A stretch of 64,000 nt of DNA from Chrysopilus asiliformis (lineage: Eukaryota > Arthropoda > Insecta > Diptera > Rhagionidae), in assembly GCA_964034945.1 (NCBI GenBank), contig OZ035961.1, forward strand, positions 25,452,684 through 25,516,683, in the 5' to 3' direction. The notes beneath the pieces are model-generated. The model saw only the letters and a list, made by a program, of their open reading frames with translations. It searched no databases and was not told the origin of the DNA. The position numbers were made by a program, and so were the translations under genes. Below are positions 9,963-21,892 of the stretch, in pieces; position 1 is the first letter of the stretch, and each line of letters opens with the position of its first letter.

Positions 9963-12531
9963 CGTATGCAAGCGGAAAAACATGATAAAATATTTGGTTT
10001 TAATTGTCGATATTAGATAAAAATAAGTACCTACATTTTATTTAAAAAGTTTTCATGGAATCCACTAGTGGGAAAATTGTTCTTTTGAGTGGTGTATTTA
10101 ATAATAATTCAGGAACTTTTTCATAAGAAATACACGTCTTTACTCTTCTACTCTTCGTCTTCGAGTTCATTACAAAAAAAATTTGACGATTTTAGCGACA
10201 GTTTAAAAATTTTAATATTACTGATAAACTTAAACTTTTTTCATTAATTAAAAGAAGTGATGTGATTACAAAGGATAATTAAGAATTGAACAATTATTTG
10301 ATGTTAGTCAAAATGTTTTTGAAAATCCAATAAAATCAAAAAAAACCCAGTGGGTTCAAAAATAAAAAAAAAACCCATCAGGTTTTCACAATCTTGTTTC
10401 ATCGAAATCATCGAAAAATCTAAGTGTAAATTTTAAAAGGTCTTGTTTTTTTTCAAAAATTCCGTTTATGAATCGACATAAGGTAATTTGTGGGATTAGC
10501 ATGAACTGAAGACATGAATTGAAGAAAAACTGTTAAAAAAAGACGAGGAGAGCAAATAGCAGAACTCACTTAAATGACGCCTTTGGTCGGAAATTTCAAT
10601 AAAACAAAATCAGAAAAAAGAATCGCACGCGATTACTGTCTTTATAGGCGCCATCGTCCCTCGCCATAAACGCTTAACACCTCAACAACCTATTCTGTTG
10701 CAGTTTCGCAGAGGAAAGGAATTGAGCGGCCGGAGGAGGAGATAACCAAGACCAATAGGGTGCCAGTTTTGGATCTTTTTCTGCCTACGCGTTTAGAATG
10801 TAATTTCGATGTACAAATCGCCGCAAGAATTTTTGTATTTTATTAACTGTTGTAGATTGACGGCCTTTTTCATGTTGGAATCTTATTGTGGCTAATGCAG
10901 GGCAAACCACTTTTTGTTTTCAAAAAATCCAGTAAAAAACTTTCATAATAAAAAAAACTTTGCAAATACTGAGTGCAAAAAATGTATTACAAAAAAAATT
11001 CGGAACGACGTTGTTTTATGATTTTCAGCTTCTCTTCACACAATTCAAGCGCGAAATCAGTGAGAAAATCACAGTAAATCTATGCTTTTCTTGAAATAAA
11101 CAAATTTATTATTATTTCTACTTTCTTATCTTAGTTGCGCATTTATTCCAAAAAAAAAGAAATTCTAAACTAAACGGAGCATATCGTATTTGCCATTAAA
11201 TCATAGTAAATCCACACCAAACACACACACACAGCACAGGAAAAAGCCAGAAGGCTTTATCGACTCAAAATAAAATTATTCGCCGATATATTTGGGTTAA
11301 ATTTATTGTGCATAGCTACTTTGATATTTATTTTAGGAAAAAAAAAACAAGAAAACGTTATACGATTTGACCGGAAAAGCCTTCCGCCTTTACTGCAAAT
11401 GGTTATGGCGCCTAATAAAGTTATCACAACTTCGTTTCGTTTCAGCTATAAAATATTGAAAATAAATAGGTATCACATTAATACACATTTCAAATGATAT
11501 GAAATTCACGTTTTAACTTATGTTGTTGAATATCTTTATATACAAATGATTCATAATTTATTAGAATGACATTCAATAGGCAAAATTTTACCAGGAAATC
11601 AGTTTTGTAAACCACAGATGGTGAAAACGATGTTAAATTCCTTTGATGTGGGAATCGATGTTACATTTTTTTGGGTTGTGTCGAATCTGGTAACAACTGT
11701 GGGGTTGTTTGGAAAGTTTCAAGATTTGAATTACTATTAAAAAAGAATTGAAGTCCTGTATAGAATTTCAAGGATTTTTGGTTTGTTCCTAAGTTTTAGC
11801 AGTTAATTTTTTTTTTGATTTTTTTAGTAATTTTAGGTCAGTTTGATAAGATCTCAAAATGGTTTGAATTCGCGAAATGTTGACATCAACTAATTATGGC
11901 CTTTTTCCTAATTATGGCCTTTTTCCTAATTATGGCGTCTTTCCGCCAGGAATCTATCCTGCACATAACTAAGCTAGTCTAATAAAAAACTAAGAATTTT
12001 CACAAAAGAAAATTACACTCCAGAATTTGATATTGGAACAAATTTTACTAAAAAGTTTTTTTCACCGAAGAAGATCGAGATTTTTTTCACAATAATTTTG
12101 ATTAATCAGATATATTTGAGTGCATTTGAACCCCATTCCAGACCATAGTTGATAATCATGTGGTGGACTCTCCGTTTGATTCTCACGGTGACATTCTTGA
12201 CATCAGTAATTGAATTCTTGATCGTAGAATTTCATATTTTAACATGCTTAAACATCGTATTTCACGTGTATCTCATATCCCCAGACTGCATGACTCTGTA
12301 ACGTGAGTTTGATGTATTCTGACTAGAAAAAGGTTAAATTTTTGTCTAATGTGTTAAAAAAAATTTACTAACAAATGTCATTTTCTGTTTTCCGAACGAT
12401 GTGAGAAATTGCATCTTATTACATATATTTTGATTGGTCAGTTTTTATTGCTCTTTTATATTTATTTATGTTAGATTCTGATAATCAATTTTTGATCTGA
12501 TTTTCGGTTTATGTTTCACTGAAAGTATGTA
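9963..12531. other. 2.6 kb without a recognised gene
   Basis: Apart from the 18-bp tandem repeat at 11891-11944 I see no coding region, tRNA or transposon ends. A slightly GC-richer patch at about 10620-10800 contains GAGCGGCCGGAGGAGGAG but no frame worth naming. Confidence 0.5.
11891..11944. repeat. 18-bp tandem repeat, 3 copies
   Basis: The unit TAATTATGGCCTTTTTCC is present twice perfectly and a third time with a change near its end. It is a simple local duplication. Confidence 0.85.
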
Positions 12532-12654
12532 CAATAGAATCGCGGTTTTATGAACATTCTATTGTATGTGCGGCTGTAAAACAATATTTGAGATTAAATA
12601 CTCTGTTATATGAACAGCCTAAAATCGCATGCTCATATAATCGCGAGTGAACTG
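12532..12654. mobile_element. 123-bp mariner/pogo-like MITE
   Basis: The ends (CAATAGAATCGCGGTTTTAT and, reverse-complemented, CAGTTCACTCGCGATTATAT) form a 24-bp imperfect inverted repeat. TA lies on both sides (12530-12531 and 12655-12656). TATGAAC/TATGAGC motifs recur inside. There is no coding capacity. Confidence 0.75.
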
Positions 12655-12705
12655 TAATTTAAAATGGTAGTAATTTCCTAAAACATTAAAACTACGCGCT
12701 TAACT

Positions 12706-12739
12706 GTTTATACAAATAAAGTATCCAGAAGCAGGATTA
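12706..12739 (+). repeat. 34-bp segment repeated inverted at 17032
   Basis: GTTTATACAAATAAAGTATC and the following 14 bases (ending AGCAGGATTA) are identical to the reverse complement of 17032-17065. The copies may be ends of one dispersed repeat family. Confidence 0.8.
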
Positions 12740-12924
12740 AGTAAAAAAACTTAAAAGTCTCTTTCATAAAATGACTTATGCCCCGTTTGCACTTGCGATT
12801 TTTTCTTGAACTTTTCTGCGATTGTTTTCAGAAATTATTCCGAGAGTTTTATTCATCTATCGTAGAATAAATTCAGTTAGCAAAAGTTGTCAAAATTTAA
12901 ATTTTTTCGGTCGGTTTTATATGA

Positions 12925-13463
12925 AAACATAACAAAAGCTATAATTGCCAATCTGGCAATCATTGGAGACCCGTATGGTGATATTCGTATCAAAATTCGA
13001 ACAATTGTATGAAAATTCCTCTTTGAAGTAAAACTTTTCAACAAGAAAAAAATTTATTCCAATCGGATTTTGATGTATGGGGGATTTATGTAGAATAATA
13101 TCCTAAATAACTTTTGTTCTTGGACTTTTTATGATAAAATTCACCGTTTTTGAGATATTCAGAAAAAAAGTTTTTGTTTGTATGGGGGGTACCCCCCCTA
13201 ATGGTCAATTTTTGCCCATTAACGAACTTAGCCTCGCATTTTACGAAAAACGGATCTGCTCAAAATTTCAAGTCTGTTGCTCAATCCGTGCGCCCGCAAT
13301 CCGCGCCACAGACGGACGGACGGACGGACATGCAAAAATCAATTTTTTTTATCATTCTAAACACACTGGTATAATTCATTTTTGTGTGTGATGACGGGAT
13401 CTTGGCGATACAAACGGTAAGGCAAAGTTAGTATACCCTTTGGTTTCACCATACGGGTATAAA
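12925..13463 (-). mobile_element. Family A, Helentron-like HINE copy
   Basis: Read on the minus strand it begins TTTATACCCGTATGGTGAAA. The 13-bp ACCCGTATGGTGA is repeated inverted near the other end (TCACCATACGGGT). A (GTCC)n microsatellite (about 13308-13330) and the core GAGCAACAGACTTGAAATTT follow, and the copy ends after the hairpin ATTGCCAGATTGGCAAT in GTTATGTTT. Subterminal inverted repeats, a 3' hairpin and a GTCY microsatellite are the published hallmarks of DINE-1/HINE elements. Frames 13131-13391 and 13150-13374 translate this repeat and are not genes. Confidence 0.75.
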
Positions 13464-14481
13464 AATTCGAGCTCGGACGTCTTTCAGGCATAGATTCCCG
13501 AATTTTGACTTAAATTGTGTAAACACGACCGTTTGTCGAAGAATTAAATTCGCGGAATAAAGTGTCACATGTAAACAATCCCTTAGTATGGCGCCAAAAT
13601 CAAATTTATATTCATTGTCTGATAGCCTATCAATATTGAATGGCAATTTTGGTTGAAATCATAATACATAAATCAAAAAGATTCAATAAACATTTACAAA
13701 TTGTTGCAGCTATCATTTCTGTCGGCATATACCGATATTTTTGCCAATATCAGCGTCCTCGGGTGTGAATACTGAAACGCTCTTCTATATTTTTTAATAA
13801 ATTGTTCTTTTATTCAAACGAAAATTATTTGATTATGCCGTACAATGCATGAAAGTGATATAAATTATTGGATCGGTCGGTGTTAACACAGCGAACCTTT
13901 TTTATCACAGTAGTAACACCTTTGCCAAAGATGACGGCCGACCGACCGACGTCTGAATTGACATTGCTGACAATATTCTACCGTGGGAGACTAACGACCA
14001 GGTGGGTCAATCACGTATAACGTCAGGCAGGTACTTTTATTGCTAAAGATTAAGCACGTCGTAACATTATGAATTATAAATGAGTTAAGGAAGCAAAACA
14101 TGAACTCGTTTCAATAATCGACGCGGTGACACACAGGACAAATTTCACAGCGAGATGTTCTGGATTTTAGAAGTTATTCCAGAAAGTCGATAAATTTGAA
14201 GAGTACACTTAACGAATGGTATCTGAAATTTCTCAAAATTTTGCTTCTAATGTTATGTGATTTATTTTTTTGTGATTTTTTACAGCTCTGTGTTGCCTGA
14301 ATTTTATTGACTCAATAAGAATATATGGAACCTGTCCGTGTAGACGTTTTTTGTCAATATAAAAATTTAAATATTTGTCTACATATTTGTCTAATAAAGA
14401 TCACCATCAAAATAGGCTTTTTTTTACAGTCGTCCAGTTTCAAACCAATTACATATTTTGCCCAATGGCGTATCAGTCTGA
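13464..14481. other. No gene recognised
   Basis: AT-rich sequence. A GGTCGGTGTT / CCGACCGACCGAC pair at about 13873-13950 suggests a weak inverted repeat without identifiable ends. Confidence 0.45.
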
Positions 14482-15164
14482 CCCTTAGAGCACAATGAAT
14501 GCAACCAAGCCGCAACCATCACGCATCCAAATGTCACTTACGAGTTTATTTCACAGAAATGCTTTTGAGTGAGCACAGTGAACGCATTGAACGCAACCAT
14601 CGACGCAAAAGTTGCCAAACTTTGAACTTTTAAGGTAGAACCAGAAACATACGTCCGTGCGTGCGGCATGATTTTGTTTTGGCATCTAGTAGTTGTCACC
14701 GCGTCTAAAAGTAGAGACTGAGCCTACCCTACGCGGCAGGGATGCGGCAACGCGTCTGAGCAACGCGCAATTATACATTTAGTCATATAAATGCGTCGTT
14801 TTTACCTTCACTGCGTGGGTGCCGCACGCACGAACGCGTAATTGTGGTTGAGGCTTAACGCAACAAGTCTGCGTTGACAGTTCATAAAGTGAGGTTGGGG
14901 AAATGTCGTTCGAGGAAAAATTGATAGGCTTAGTGCAATAACATACAAATAACAAAGATAAAGACCAACAAAGCAAATTATCGCTTCAAAATTATCCATT
15001 TTTATATATATTTTTCTACTTTAGTTCACTTTTAATTTTTCTGTGTTTGTCTCACAACGCAACAGACGACGCTTCTATTGTGCTCAATCGCTCCTGAACT
15101 GCGTTGCGTGACAGTTCGAAGCGTCCTTAGTTGCAGATTGGTTGCGTTCATTGTGCTCTAAGGG
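14482..15164. mobile_element. 683-bp foldback-type element
   Basis: CCCTTAGAGCACAATGAATG at the left matches the reverse complement of the right end (CCCTTAGAGCACAATGAACG), and similarity continues through GCAACCAA. A second, internal inverted pair is built on CGTGCGTGCGGCA (about 14654 and 14818-14834). GC content rises inside (GCGTGCGGCA, GATGCGGCAACGCG). The frames at 14779-14999 are arm sequence. No target duplication is evident and no transposase is present. Confidence 0.75.
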
Positions 15165-17031
15165 TAATAGAACTCTCAACATTTTTATTAAAATAGGCTT
15201 TAACTTTTCATACGAGGTATTTTATCGTTAGCTCTTGTCAGTGGCGTAGTTTTTTTCATATTGGTTAAAATTCATGTCGCAGTAGGGATCTAAAATTTGT
15301 AAAAAAATCTTTTTTGCAAAACTGATCTAAAGAAAGTCTGCATGAAAAAAAATCTCGTCAAAACCACGTTAAAATAGCCCTCAAACTTTTGTGAACTTCA
15401 TAAAAATGCGCCGCAGGGAATAATTTGCATCGTAAAATATAACTTTAATTTGGTTGAAGACTTATTAAAGTAGAGGTCTCTATTTAAAAAAAAAAACTGG
15501 CTCTTTTGATCAAAAAAATTCCTACCGCTCATCGTAAACTATTGAAAAATTTCGGTAAGCCCCCAGAGGTCGCAAGCCACTTGTTGAAAAATTATGTATT
15601 AAATAAGTTTAGTGATTCTTTAAAACTTTCACACATTTTTTCATTCCTAGAATTAATATCTTTGATAAATCGCTTGTTCCAGAAGAATAAAATTGGTTAC
15701 ATCACCTCAACCGAAAAAATCGCTTGAAGCTTGAAATTTTTTGTCTGTGCAAAGTTAAATGAACAAAGGTAAGAAAGCGATTAAACAACCAACAATTTGG
15801 TTTTTTGTCTGACAGCGAAGAGTGAAATGAAGTTGTATAAAATAGAAATATGAACAATATTTGTGTTTTAATCGCAAATTCGCTGAGATTTCAAAATTAA
15901 AATGAAATTTTCTTTTCTCAGAATCAAGTTGGCCAATCACCTGAAACTTCAAGGTTTTGTTTTTTTATTGAAATCTTATTCCAGTTAATCTAAACAACTA
16001 AAGGGGGTTCTTTTAGATGTATTTCGACCGCTGAATTATTTAAGAAAATTTTACGTATAAGAATGTAGCCTAGAAATCACTGTATATTTCTAAAAACCTA
16101 ATCTCGTCGACAGAAAAACGCTTATTAACCAAAAAATTGTTAACCATTTTCACCACCTGATAAAATTCTACAACCCATCGTATAAAAATTTTTATTACCG
16201 GATCGTAAAAATTTCAAATTTCGTGCCAAAAATATTGAAGTAGGTAACCGCTAGACCGGCAAAGAAATTGAATAACTCGTCACAGGAACTTGAAAACATG
16301 GAGTGGTATTGATGTCATTAAAATAAAAATAAATAAAAAAAAACGAATTGGCCAAATGGTTACCTTTAGCCTATCGTAGAAATTAAGTACGTCTCATAAA
16401 TTTTTATTTATTTGAATTTTAATTCGACGAATGTGTTCATAAGCAACATTGTTGCCTTGGTGTGAAATAAATAAATTTTTCGGCAGCCAGATCTGATAAA
16501 ATGGGTAAAGGTTGTTGGCTTTTCTGCCATTTAGCATCTTCAGATAATACTTGATTAGATAGACATGATTTCATCACAAAAAATGTATAAAAGAGGAAAC
16601 TGAACGATGATTCTTTTCTAAAACACTTTTTTTTATTCTTTTCAATCGCGCCTAATGTGTTACAACGTGTGAATAAAGAATTTTTAGACATTTTTTAAAA
16701 ATATTCTGCCACGACGGCTTTCGAATCGAATTTTCGATAATAATTAACATCTTTCAAAGCTTTTTTTTAATACTTTTTAAAAAGATCATTTGAAGATAAT
16801 AAATCAATGCCCTATGAGTTTCATACGACTAGGGTTGTTATAAAAAAAATTAGGAAACTAGGACGGGTCAGCGGAGTTTGCGGTCACAACCCAGGATACG
16901 CTTAAAAACTTTTAAGTTCTTTCTTAGGGTCAAAAAACGATTTTTATTTTTTTTTCTCTCCTTTGGTTGACTATGAAACGTTGATTTACGGTAAACTATT
17001 CTGTATAAAAATACAAAATCGCGATTTTACA
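15165..17031. other. 1.9 kb without a recognised gene
   Basis: AT-rich. The frames at 15506-15727 and 16437-16691 lack protein-like features. A short TAGGGTTGTTA...GGTCACAACCC inverted pair lies at 16831-16889 and may be a tiny MITE. Confidence 0.45.
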
Positions 17032-17065
17032 TAATCCTGCTTCTGGATACTTTATTTGTATAAAC
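17032..17065 (-). repeat. Inverted partner of the 12706 segment
   Basis: This 34-bp segment (ending GATACTTTATTTGTATAAAC) is identical to the reverse complement of 12706-12739. Similarity fades within a few bases on both sides, so a 4.3-kb element bounded by the pair is possible but not shown. Confidence 0.8.
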
Positions 17066-17559
17066 AAGATATAGATCTACTCCGCACAAACGACTAGGAT
17101 GTAGAAATTTTTATAATAAATGAATTCTAGAATCGCTTTTTTCTGAAAAGCAAAGCATGTTTTTTAAACAAAATAAAAAAGAAAGAAATGCGCCGCAGGT
17201 AATTTTTTTTATAAAAGTCATGGTCGATGGGCATACTGTTCCGAAACAATGGTTCGCGGCCGAAAATTCGAGGGCAGAAAAAGTGTTTAAATTGAAAAGC
17301 TCAAACTTACAAGAGAGAGGACAGAAATTCAACTTATCGAGGAATTCGACTTAGGGTCTGTCTATAAAATGCGTAATACACTAAGAAGAGGTGCCACGAG
17401 ATGTCCACTTCACTACCTTTTGTGCTACATAAGATAAGATATATACTTTCTATTATTGATAACACTGAGAATAACAGCCGATTTTCGTTTGTTTAGGAGA
17501 GATAAACTTTCCCTCTGCCAGTCGAACTTTTTCTCTTTCAACCAAAGTTTATCGCTGTG

Positions 17560-17822
17560 AATTCTGTGGTCACAAGGAAAAACCGCTTAAGTCGAGTTAT
17601 GTGGTTTTAAAGGTTGGTGCATATTTGAATTCTCCTTATCCAGTTCTATATTCTGTCAAAATTTGGTTTTCATGCTGTACCCCTATGAGGAATGGCAGAG
17701 CAAAAACCATATAACCTAAGTCAGTTTTGCTTGCAAAAACAAAAATAATCAAAACTTTAAACCCAAATTACTCAAAACACGCTTTTTCGACTTATGCGGT
17801 TTTTCCTTGTGGCCACAGAATT
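17560..17822. mobile_element. 263-bp MITE with about 36-bp TIRs
   Basis: AATTCTGTGGTCACAAGGAA continuing through AAACCGC and AAGTCGA at the left faces its reverse complement at the right with two or three mismatches. The interior is non-coding. The target duplication is ambiguous. The frame 17727-17942 merely runs through the right arm. Confidence 0.8.
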
Positions 17823-19726
17823 ATGCATGATCTTCGCAGCAGAAGACTAAACAATAATTTACCTTTAACAAGAAAACTTTTGACTAAAAAGACCGACTGT
17901 TTGGATATAGGAACGAAATGGCAAATTTTAGAAATTTTTTAACTCCTGAAGAAAAACTTTCCCTCCCCAAGAAAAAAGTTAGGAGCGAAACCGAAAAAAA
18001 AGTTTTGTTCCGACAAACGCGATGGTCAAACATAAATTTAACAAAAAAAAAATTCTATATAATAAAAAAATTTTCCACAATTTTTCAGATCTAACAAAAT
18101 CATTTTTCCAATGAAAGCATTAGAACCTTCTTTCAGTTAAGTATTTGTTTGATGTTAATAATTTATTTGAGAGATTATGTTTAAAACATATTTTCATTAC
18201 ATCGTTTTATTACAAGCCAAAAATAGTCTTAAATTAATTCCCAATAAAAAGTCGAGAGGAAACAATATTGATTTTTATATAAATGGTTAGGTATATTAAT
18301 TTTGGATTTTACTGTGGGTTTTAATACATATTTCTAGAATTTTATTACACCATGTATATTATATGTTTATGTAGCTAAAGAAAATTCAATTATAAAAGTT
18401 TTATCATCAAAGATTTCACGCATACAAGATATGACTTTTATTACTACGTTGTCTCATCATACCTGCGCTAAAATACATGAGAATTCTGATAATTTCCGCT
18501 CTCATAAATTTTCAGTTTCCGGGCGGAATGACTTTAGGCGTTTTACCAATTTTGAATTTTGATAAATTGCATAGAGATTTGCTTAAATTTGAAGATATTG
18601 AGATTTTTATATAACCTTGAGAGTGTCTCATGTTTCAGTTCTGTGTTTCCTCTCACATGTTTTTATGGAATAAATTTGTTAAAGAATTTAAATTTTTAAC
18701 AAACCTTTTTATTTAAAAAATATAATATGGTTGACCTGTTTAGCAAACTGGATTTTTATAAATTTTTTCAAGGGCCTCCATAAACTTGACGAATTTCAAG
18801 GAAATGAAAAATAAAATGTCACGCAATATTGTGAAGTCACATCACATTATGTTATCAACAATCGATAAAAACTCTAAAAAAAAACTACGTGCTGTCTAAT
18901 TTGCGATATAGATTGTTATCGGTCCATTCTTTGCTAAAGCTAAAATTCCGCAAACCAAAAGAATTTTCGGGAAATCAAAAAACACCTCGGAGATTGTCAT
19001 TTGGGGAAAAAATTTCTAATTGACTGATCAGACTTAAATATAAAACAACGTTTACATTGATAATTTTTTTTATTCTAATAATTAAAATATTGATCTGTGA
19101 TCCCAATTACTATGGCAATAAATCACAAAATTGCATCAACATTAATTAAAAAGCAAACAAAAAAAAAGTTATCACATTTTTCGGCAGTCGGCCAATTTAT
19201 AATAAACCAATAAAGCGTATTATCATTTCCGAAAACACATCGCCAATTTGTTCGTATAGTAAACAAATGCGTTTTTTCTCGCGAAAATTTTATTATTATC
19301 AGTCAAAGACCCGATTTCAAGTGCATTTAACTTGATAATAAAAAAAATACAAATACCCATGGTATAAAAATAAATTCGTAATACTTTACCATATGGTGGC
19401 GTCAGCGTAACGCTGGGCAATAAAATTGAGTGTTTAATTACTTCCAAATGGACATAATTACTTTAAGATAATAATTTTAAATTATCTGGTACTCTATGAG
19501 AAGATCTGGTGTATGCATTCAAGATTTTTTGCAGCTAATATTTGTATCTTCGACCTCTTGAGAACTTTAATTTGTAACTCTAGAAAACGTTTTTTTTTAA
19601 ATTAAAGAGACAGTTGGTGTCTATAACACTTTCGAAAAAACAAAGTTGATCACGCACCGCATGGAGTCCCTCATCACCTTTCGGAGAAAATCGACCTCCG
19701 GGCTAGGGGGGAGTTTACAAAAGAAC
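17823..19726. other. 1.9 kb without a recognised gene
   Basis: Strongly AT-rich, with no supported frame, tRNA or repeat termini. The segment at 19610-19720 has slightly higher GC but no identifiable content. Confidence 0.5.
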
Positions 19727-19861
19727 CCTGTGGCTGTTAATTTTTAACAATTTTTTGGTGTTAAACCAACTTATTAGAGGAGTTAAAAAACAAATATGTT
19801 TGATCTCACAATGCTTGGTTTTTGCAAGCATTTGAGATGTTTTAATTTTTTTTGCGTGATT
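19727..19861 (-). repeat. SINE-2 body fragment
   Basis: This segment (TTTTTAACAATTTTTTGGTG, TTAAACCAACTT, TTTTTGCAAGCATTT) matches the reverse complement of 44815-44945, the body of a tRNA-headed SINE. The tRNA-like head is absent; a family A element begins where it would be expected. Confidence 0.6.
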
Positions 19862-20367
19862 TTTATACCCGTATGATGAAACCAAAGGGTATAATAACTT
19901 TGCCTTACCGTTTGTAACGCCAAGATCCCGTTATCACATACAAAAATGAATTACACCAGTGTGTTTAGAATGATAAAAAAAATTGAATTTTGCATGTCCG
20001 TCCGTCTGGGGATTGCGGGCGCACGGATTGAGCTACAGACTTGAAATTTTGCTCAGATCCGTTTTTCGTAAAATGCGAGGCTAAGTTCGTTCATGGACCC
20101 AAATGGACCATTGGGGGCACCGCCATACGAAAGAAATTGTTTTTTGCGAATATCTCAAAAACGGTGCAGTTTATCAAAAAAGTGCAAAAGGATATGATTC
20201 TACATAAAGCTCCCATACATCAAAATCAGATTGGAATAAATTTTAAAAAATCTTATTGGAAAGTTTGACTCAAAGTGGAATTTTGGTACAACTGTTCGGA
20301 TTTTGATACGAATATCACCATACGGGTTTTCAATAATTGGCAATTATAGCTTTTGTTGTGTTTTTTA
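19862..20367 (+). mobile_element. Family A HINE copy with a short microsatellite
   Basis: It starts TTTATACCCGTATGATGAAA, contains the conserved GCCTTACCGTTTGTAACGCC and CACCAGTGTGTTTAGAATGA blocks, only two or three GTCY units, the core and CACCATACGGGT, and ends in AGCTTTTGTTGTGTTTTTT. The 3' hairpin is damaged, with half of TTGCCAGATTGGCAA lost. The frame 20041-20268 is repeat sequence. Confidence 0.8.
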
Positions 20368-20617
20368 CTAATCAATATTTATCAGAAATAAAAGAGAGAT
20401 AAATGTTTTTTAATTTTTTTATGATTTCATCTCGCTTTTATTTGTGATACACAGCGTCCAAAAGAAATTTTTTTACCAGATTTTTTGGCGAATTTTCTCC
20501 CAAAAATTTGGATCTCGAGGCTTCTGTCTTTAGTGATTTAAATGACCAGTAAAAATAGCAAGAAGTATAGTTAAAAAACCAATTTATAAAAATCAGTAAT
20601 TTTTTTTGAGTTTTCAG

Positions 20618-20765
20618 TTTCAATATAACGAAATAATAACATTATAACGTAACAAAATGAATATTTTTATCGTTACAAAACGAAATAACGTAACGAAATA
20701 AAATTTGTATTACGTTATATAACGAAATGTATAACGTTACGATTTTTTTTCGTTTGTTATCCCTG
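20618..20765. repeat. AACGTAACG-rich repeat, possible hAT MITE
   Basis: AACGAAAT, AACGTAAC and ATAACG motifs recur every 10-20 bp. The right edge, reverse-complemented, begins CAGGGATAACAAACGAAA, which resembles hAT termini. The left edge is unclear and no 8-bp duplication is seen. Confidence 0.4.
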
Positions 20766-20845
20766 CGTGAAAGTCTCAGTTAAATCAGTTTGGTGGTTAT
20801 CGAGTTCAAGGCGCGCAGATAGGCAGATAATTATATTTGACTATA

Positions 20846-21892
20846 CTAGCTTGCATACCCGTCGTTGCCGGGTTAAGTTTTTTCAAATTTTCTTTTTTTG
20901 ATGGTCTATGTTGGAGCTAAACTTCAGGCCAATCGGCTCGGTAGAGCTAAGGGTAACATAGGGTCAAGCTAAGTTTCGAGATTACTTTACCTCCTCCCCT
21001 TACCTATCGAGCTACTTTTTAATGGGTCTTTGTTGGGGCTGGCCCCCCGACGAACATCTATGCCAAATTTCAGTCCAATCGGTTCAGTAGTTTCCCCGCG
21101 AAAGAGTAACATAGAGGGAAAACTAAGTTTCGAGATTACTTTACCCCCTCCCCTGACTCCCTCCACCCCTCGCGCTACTTTTCCGTGTGCCTATGTTGGA
21201 ACCAGAACTACCACCGACACTCATGCCAAATTTCAAGTCAATCGGTTTAGCCGTTTTTGCGTGAAAGAGGAACAGACAGACAGACAGACACCAACTCATT
21301 TTTATACCCGTATGGTGAAACCAAAGGGTATATTAACTTTGCCTTACCGTTTGTAACGCCAAGATCCCGTCATCGCACAAAAAAATGAATTACACCAGTG
21401 TGTTTAGAATGATGAAAAAAGTTGAATTTAGCATGTCCGTCCGTCTGTCCGTCCGTCTGTCCGTCTGTCCGTCCGTCCGTCTGTCTGTGGCGCGGATTGC
21501 GGACGCACGGATTGAGCTAGAGACTTGAAATTTTGCGTGGATCCGTTTTTCGTAAAATGTGAGGCTAAGTTCGTTAATGGGCAAAAATGGACCATTAGGG
21601 GGGGTACCCCCCATACAAACGAAATCGTTTTTTGTGAATATCTCAAAAACGGTGCATCTTATCAAAAAAGTGCAAGAACAAAATTTATTTAGGATATTAT
21701 TCTACATAAAACTCCCATACATCAAAATCCGATTGGAATAAATTTTAAAAAATATTATTGGAAAGTTTGACTTCAAAGTGGAATTTTGGTACAACTGTTC
21801 GAATTTTGATACGAATATCACCATACGGGTCTCCAATGATTGCCAGATTGGCAATTATAGCTTTTGTTATGTTTATATATTAGTATGATTAG
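20846..21892 (+). repeat. Family B copy interrupted by a HINE
   Basis: The copy starts CTAGCTTGCATACCCGTCGT and runs through the expected blocks to GAACAGACAGACAGACACC and AACTCATTTTTATA. There a family A element (21302-21874) is inserted. The last family B bases, ATATATTAGTATGAT, resume at 21875. The uninterrupted copy at 33350-33662 shows the empty junction ACTCATTTTTATATATTAG. The frame 21030-21356 is not a gene. Confidence 0.8.
21302..21874 (+). mobile_element. Family A HINE copy, full length
   Basis: This is a complete reference copy. It holds the 5' end TTTATACCCGTATGGTGAAA; a TATACCC...GGGTATA short hairpin; a (GTCY)n microsatellite at about 21434-21487; the core GAGCTAGAGACTTGAAATTT; a GTTTTTCGTAAAATG block; the inverted TCACCATACGGGT; the hairpin ATTGCCAGATTGGCAAT; and the 3' end GTTATGTTT. 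It sits inside a family B copy, which fixes both ends to within a few bases. It is non-coding. Confidence 0.85.

Noticed and set aside
9546..9983. 145-codon minus-strand frame and its shadows
   Set aside because: Most of it is family B repeat sequence, shared with three other loci, with no protein similarity.
16240..16262. A-box-like GGTCTAGCGGTTACC on the minus strand
   Set aside because: No convincing B box or tRNA fold follows within the usual distance.
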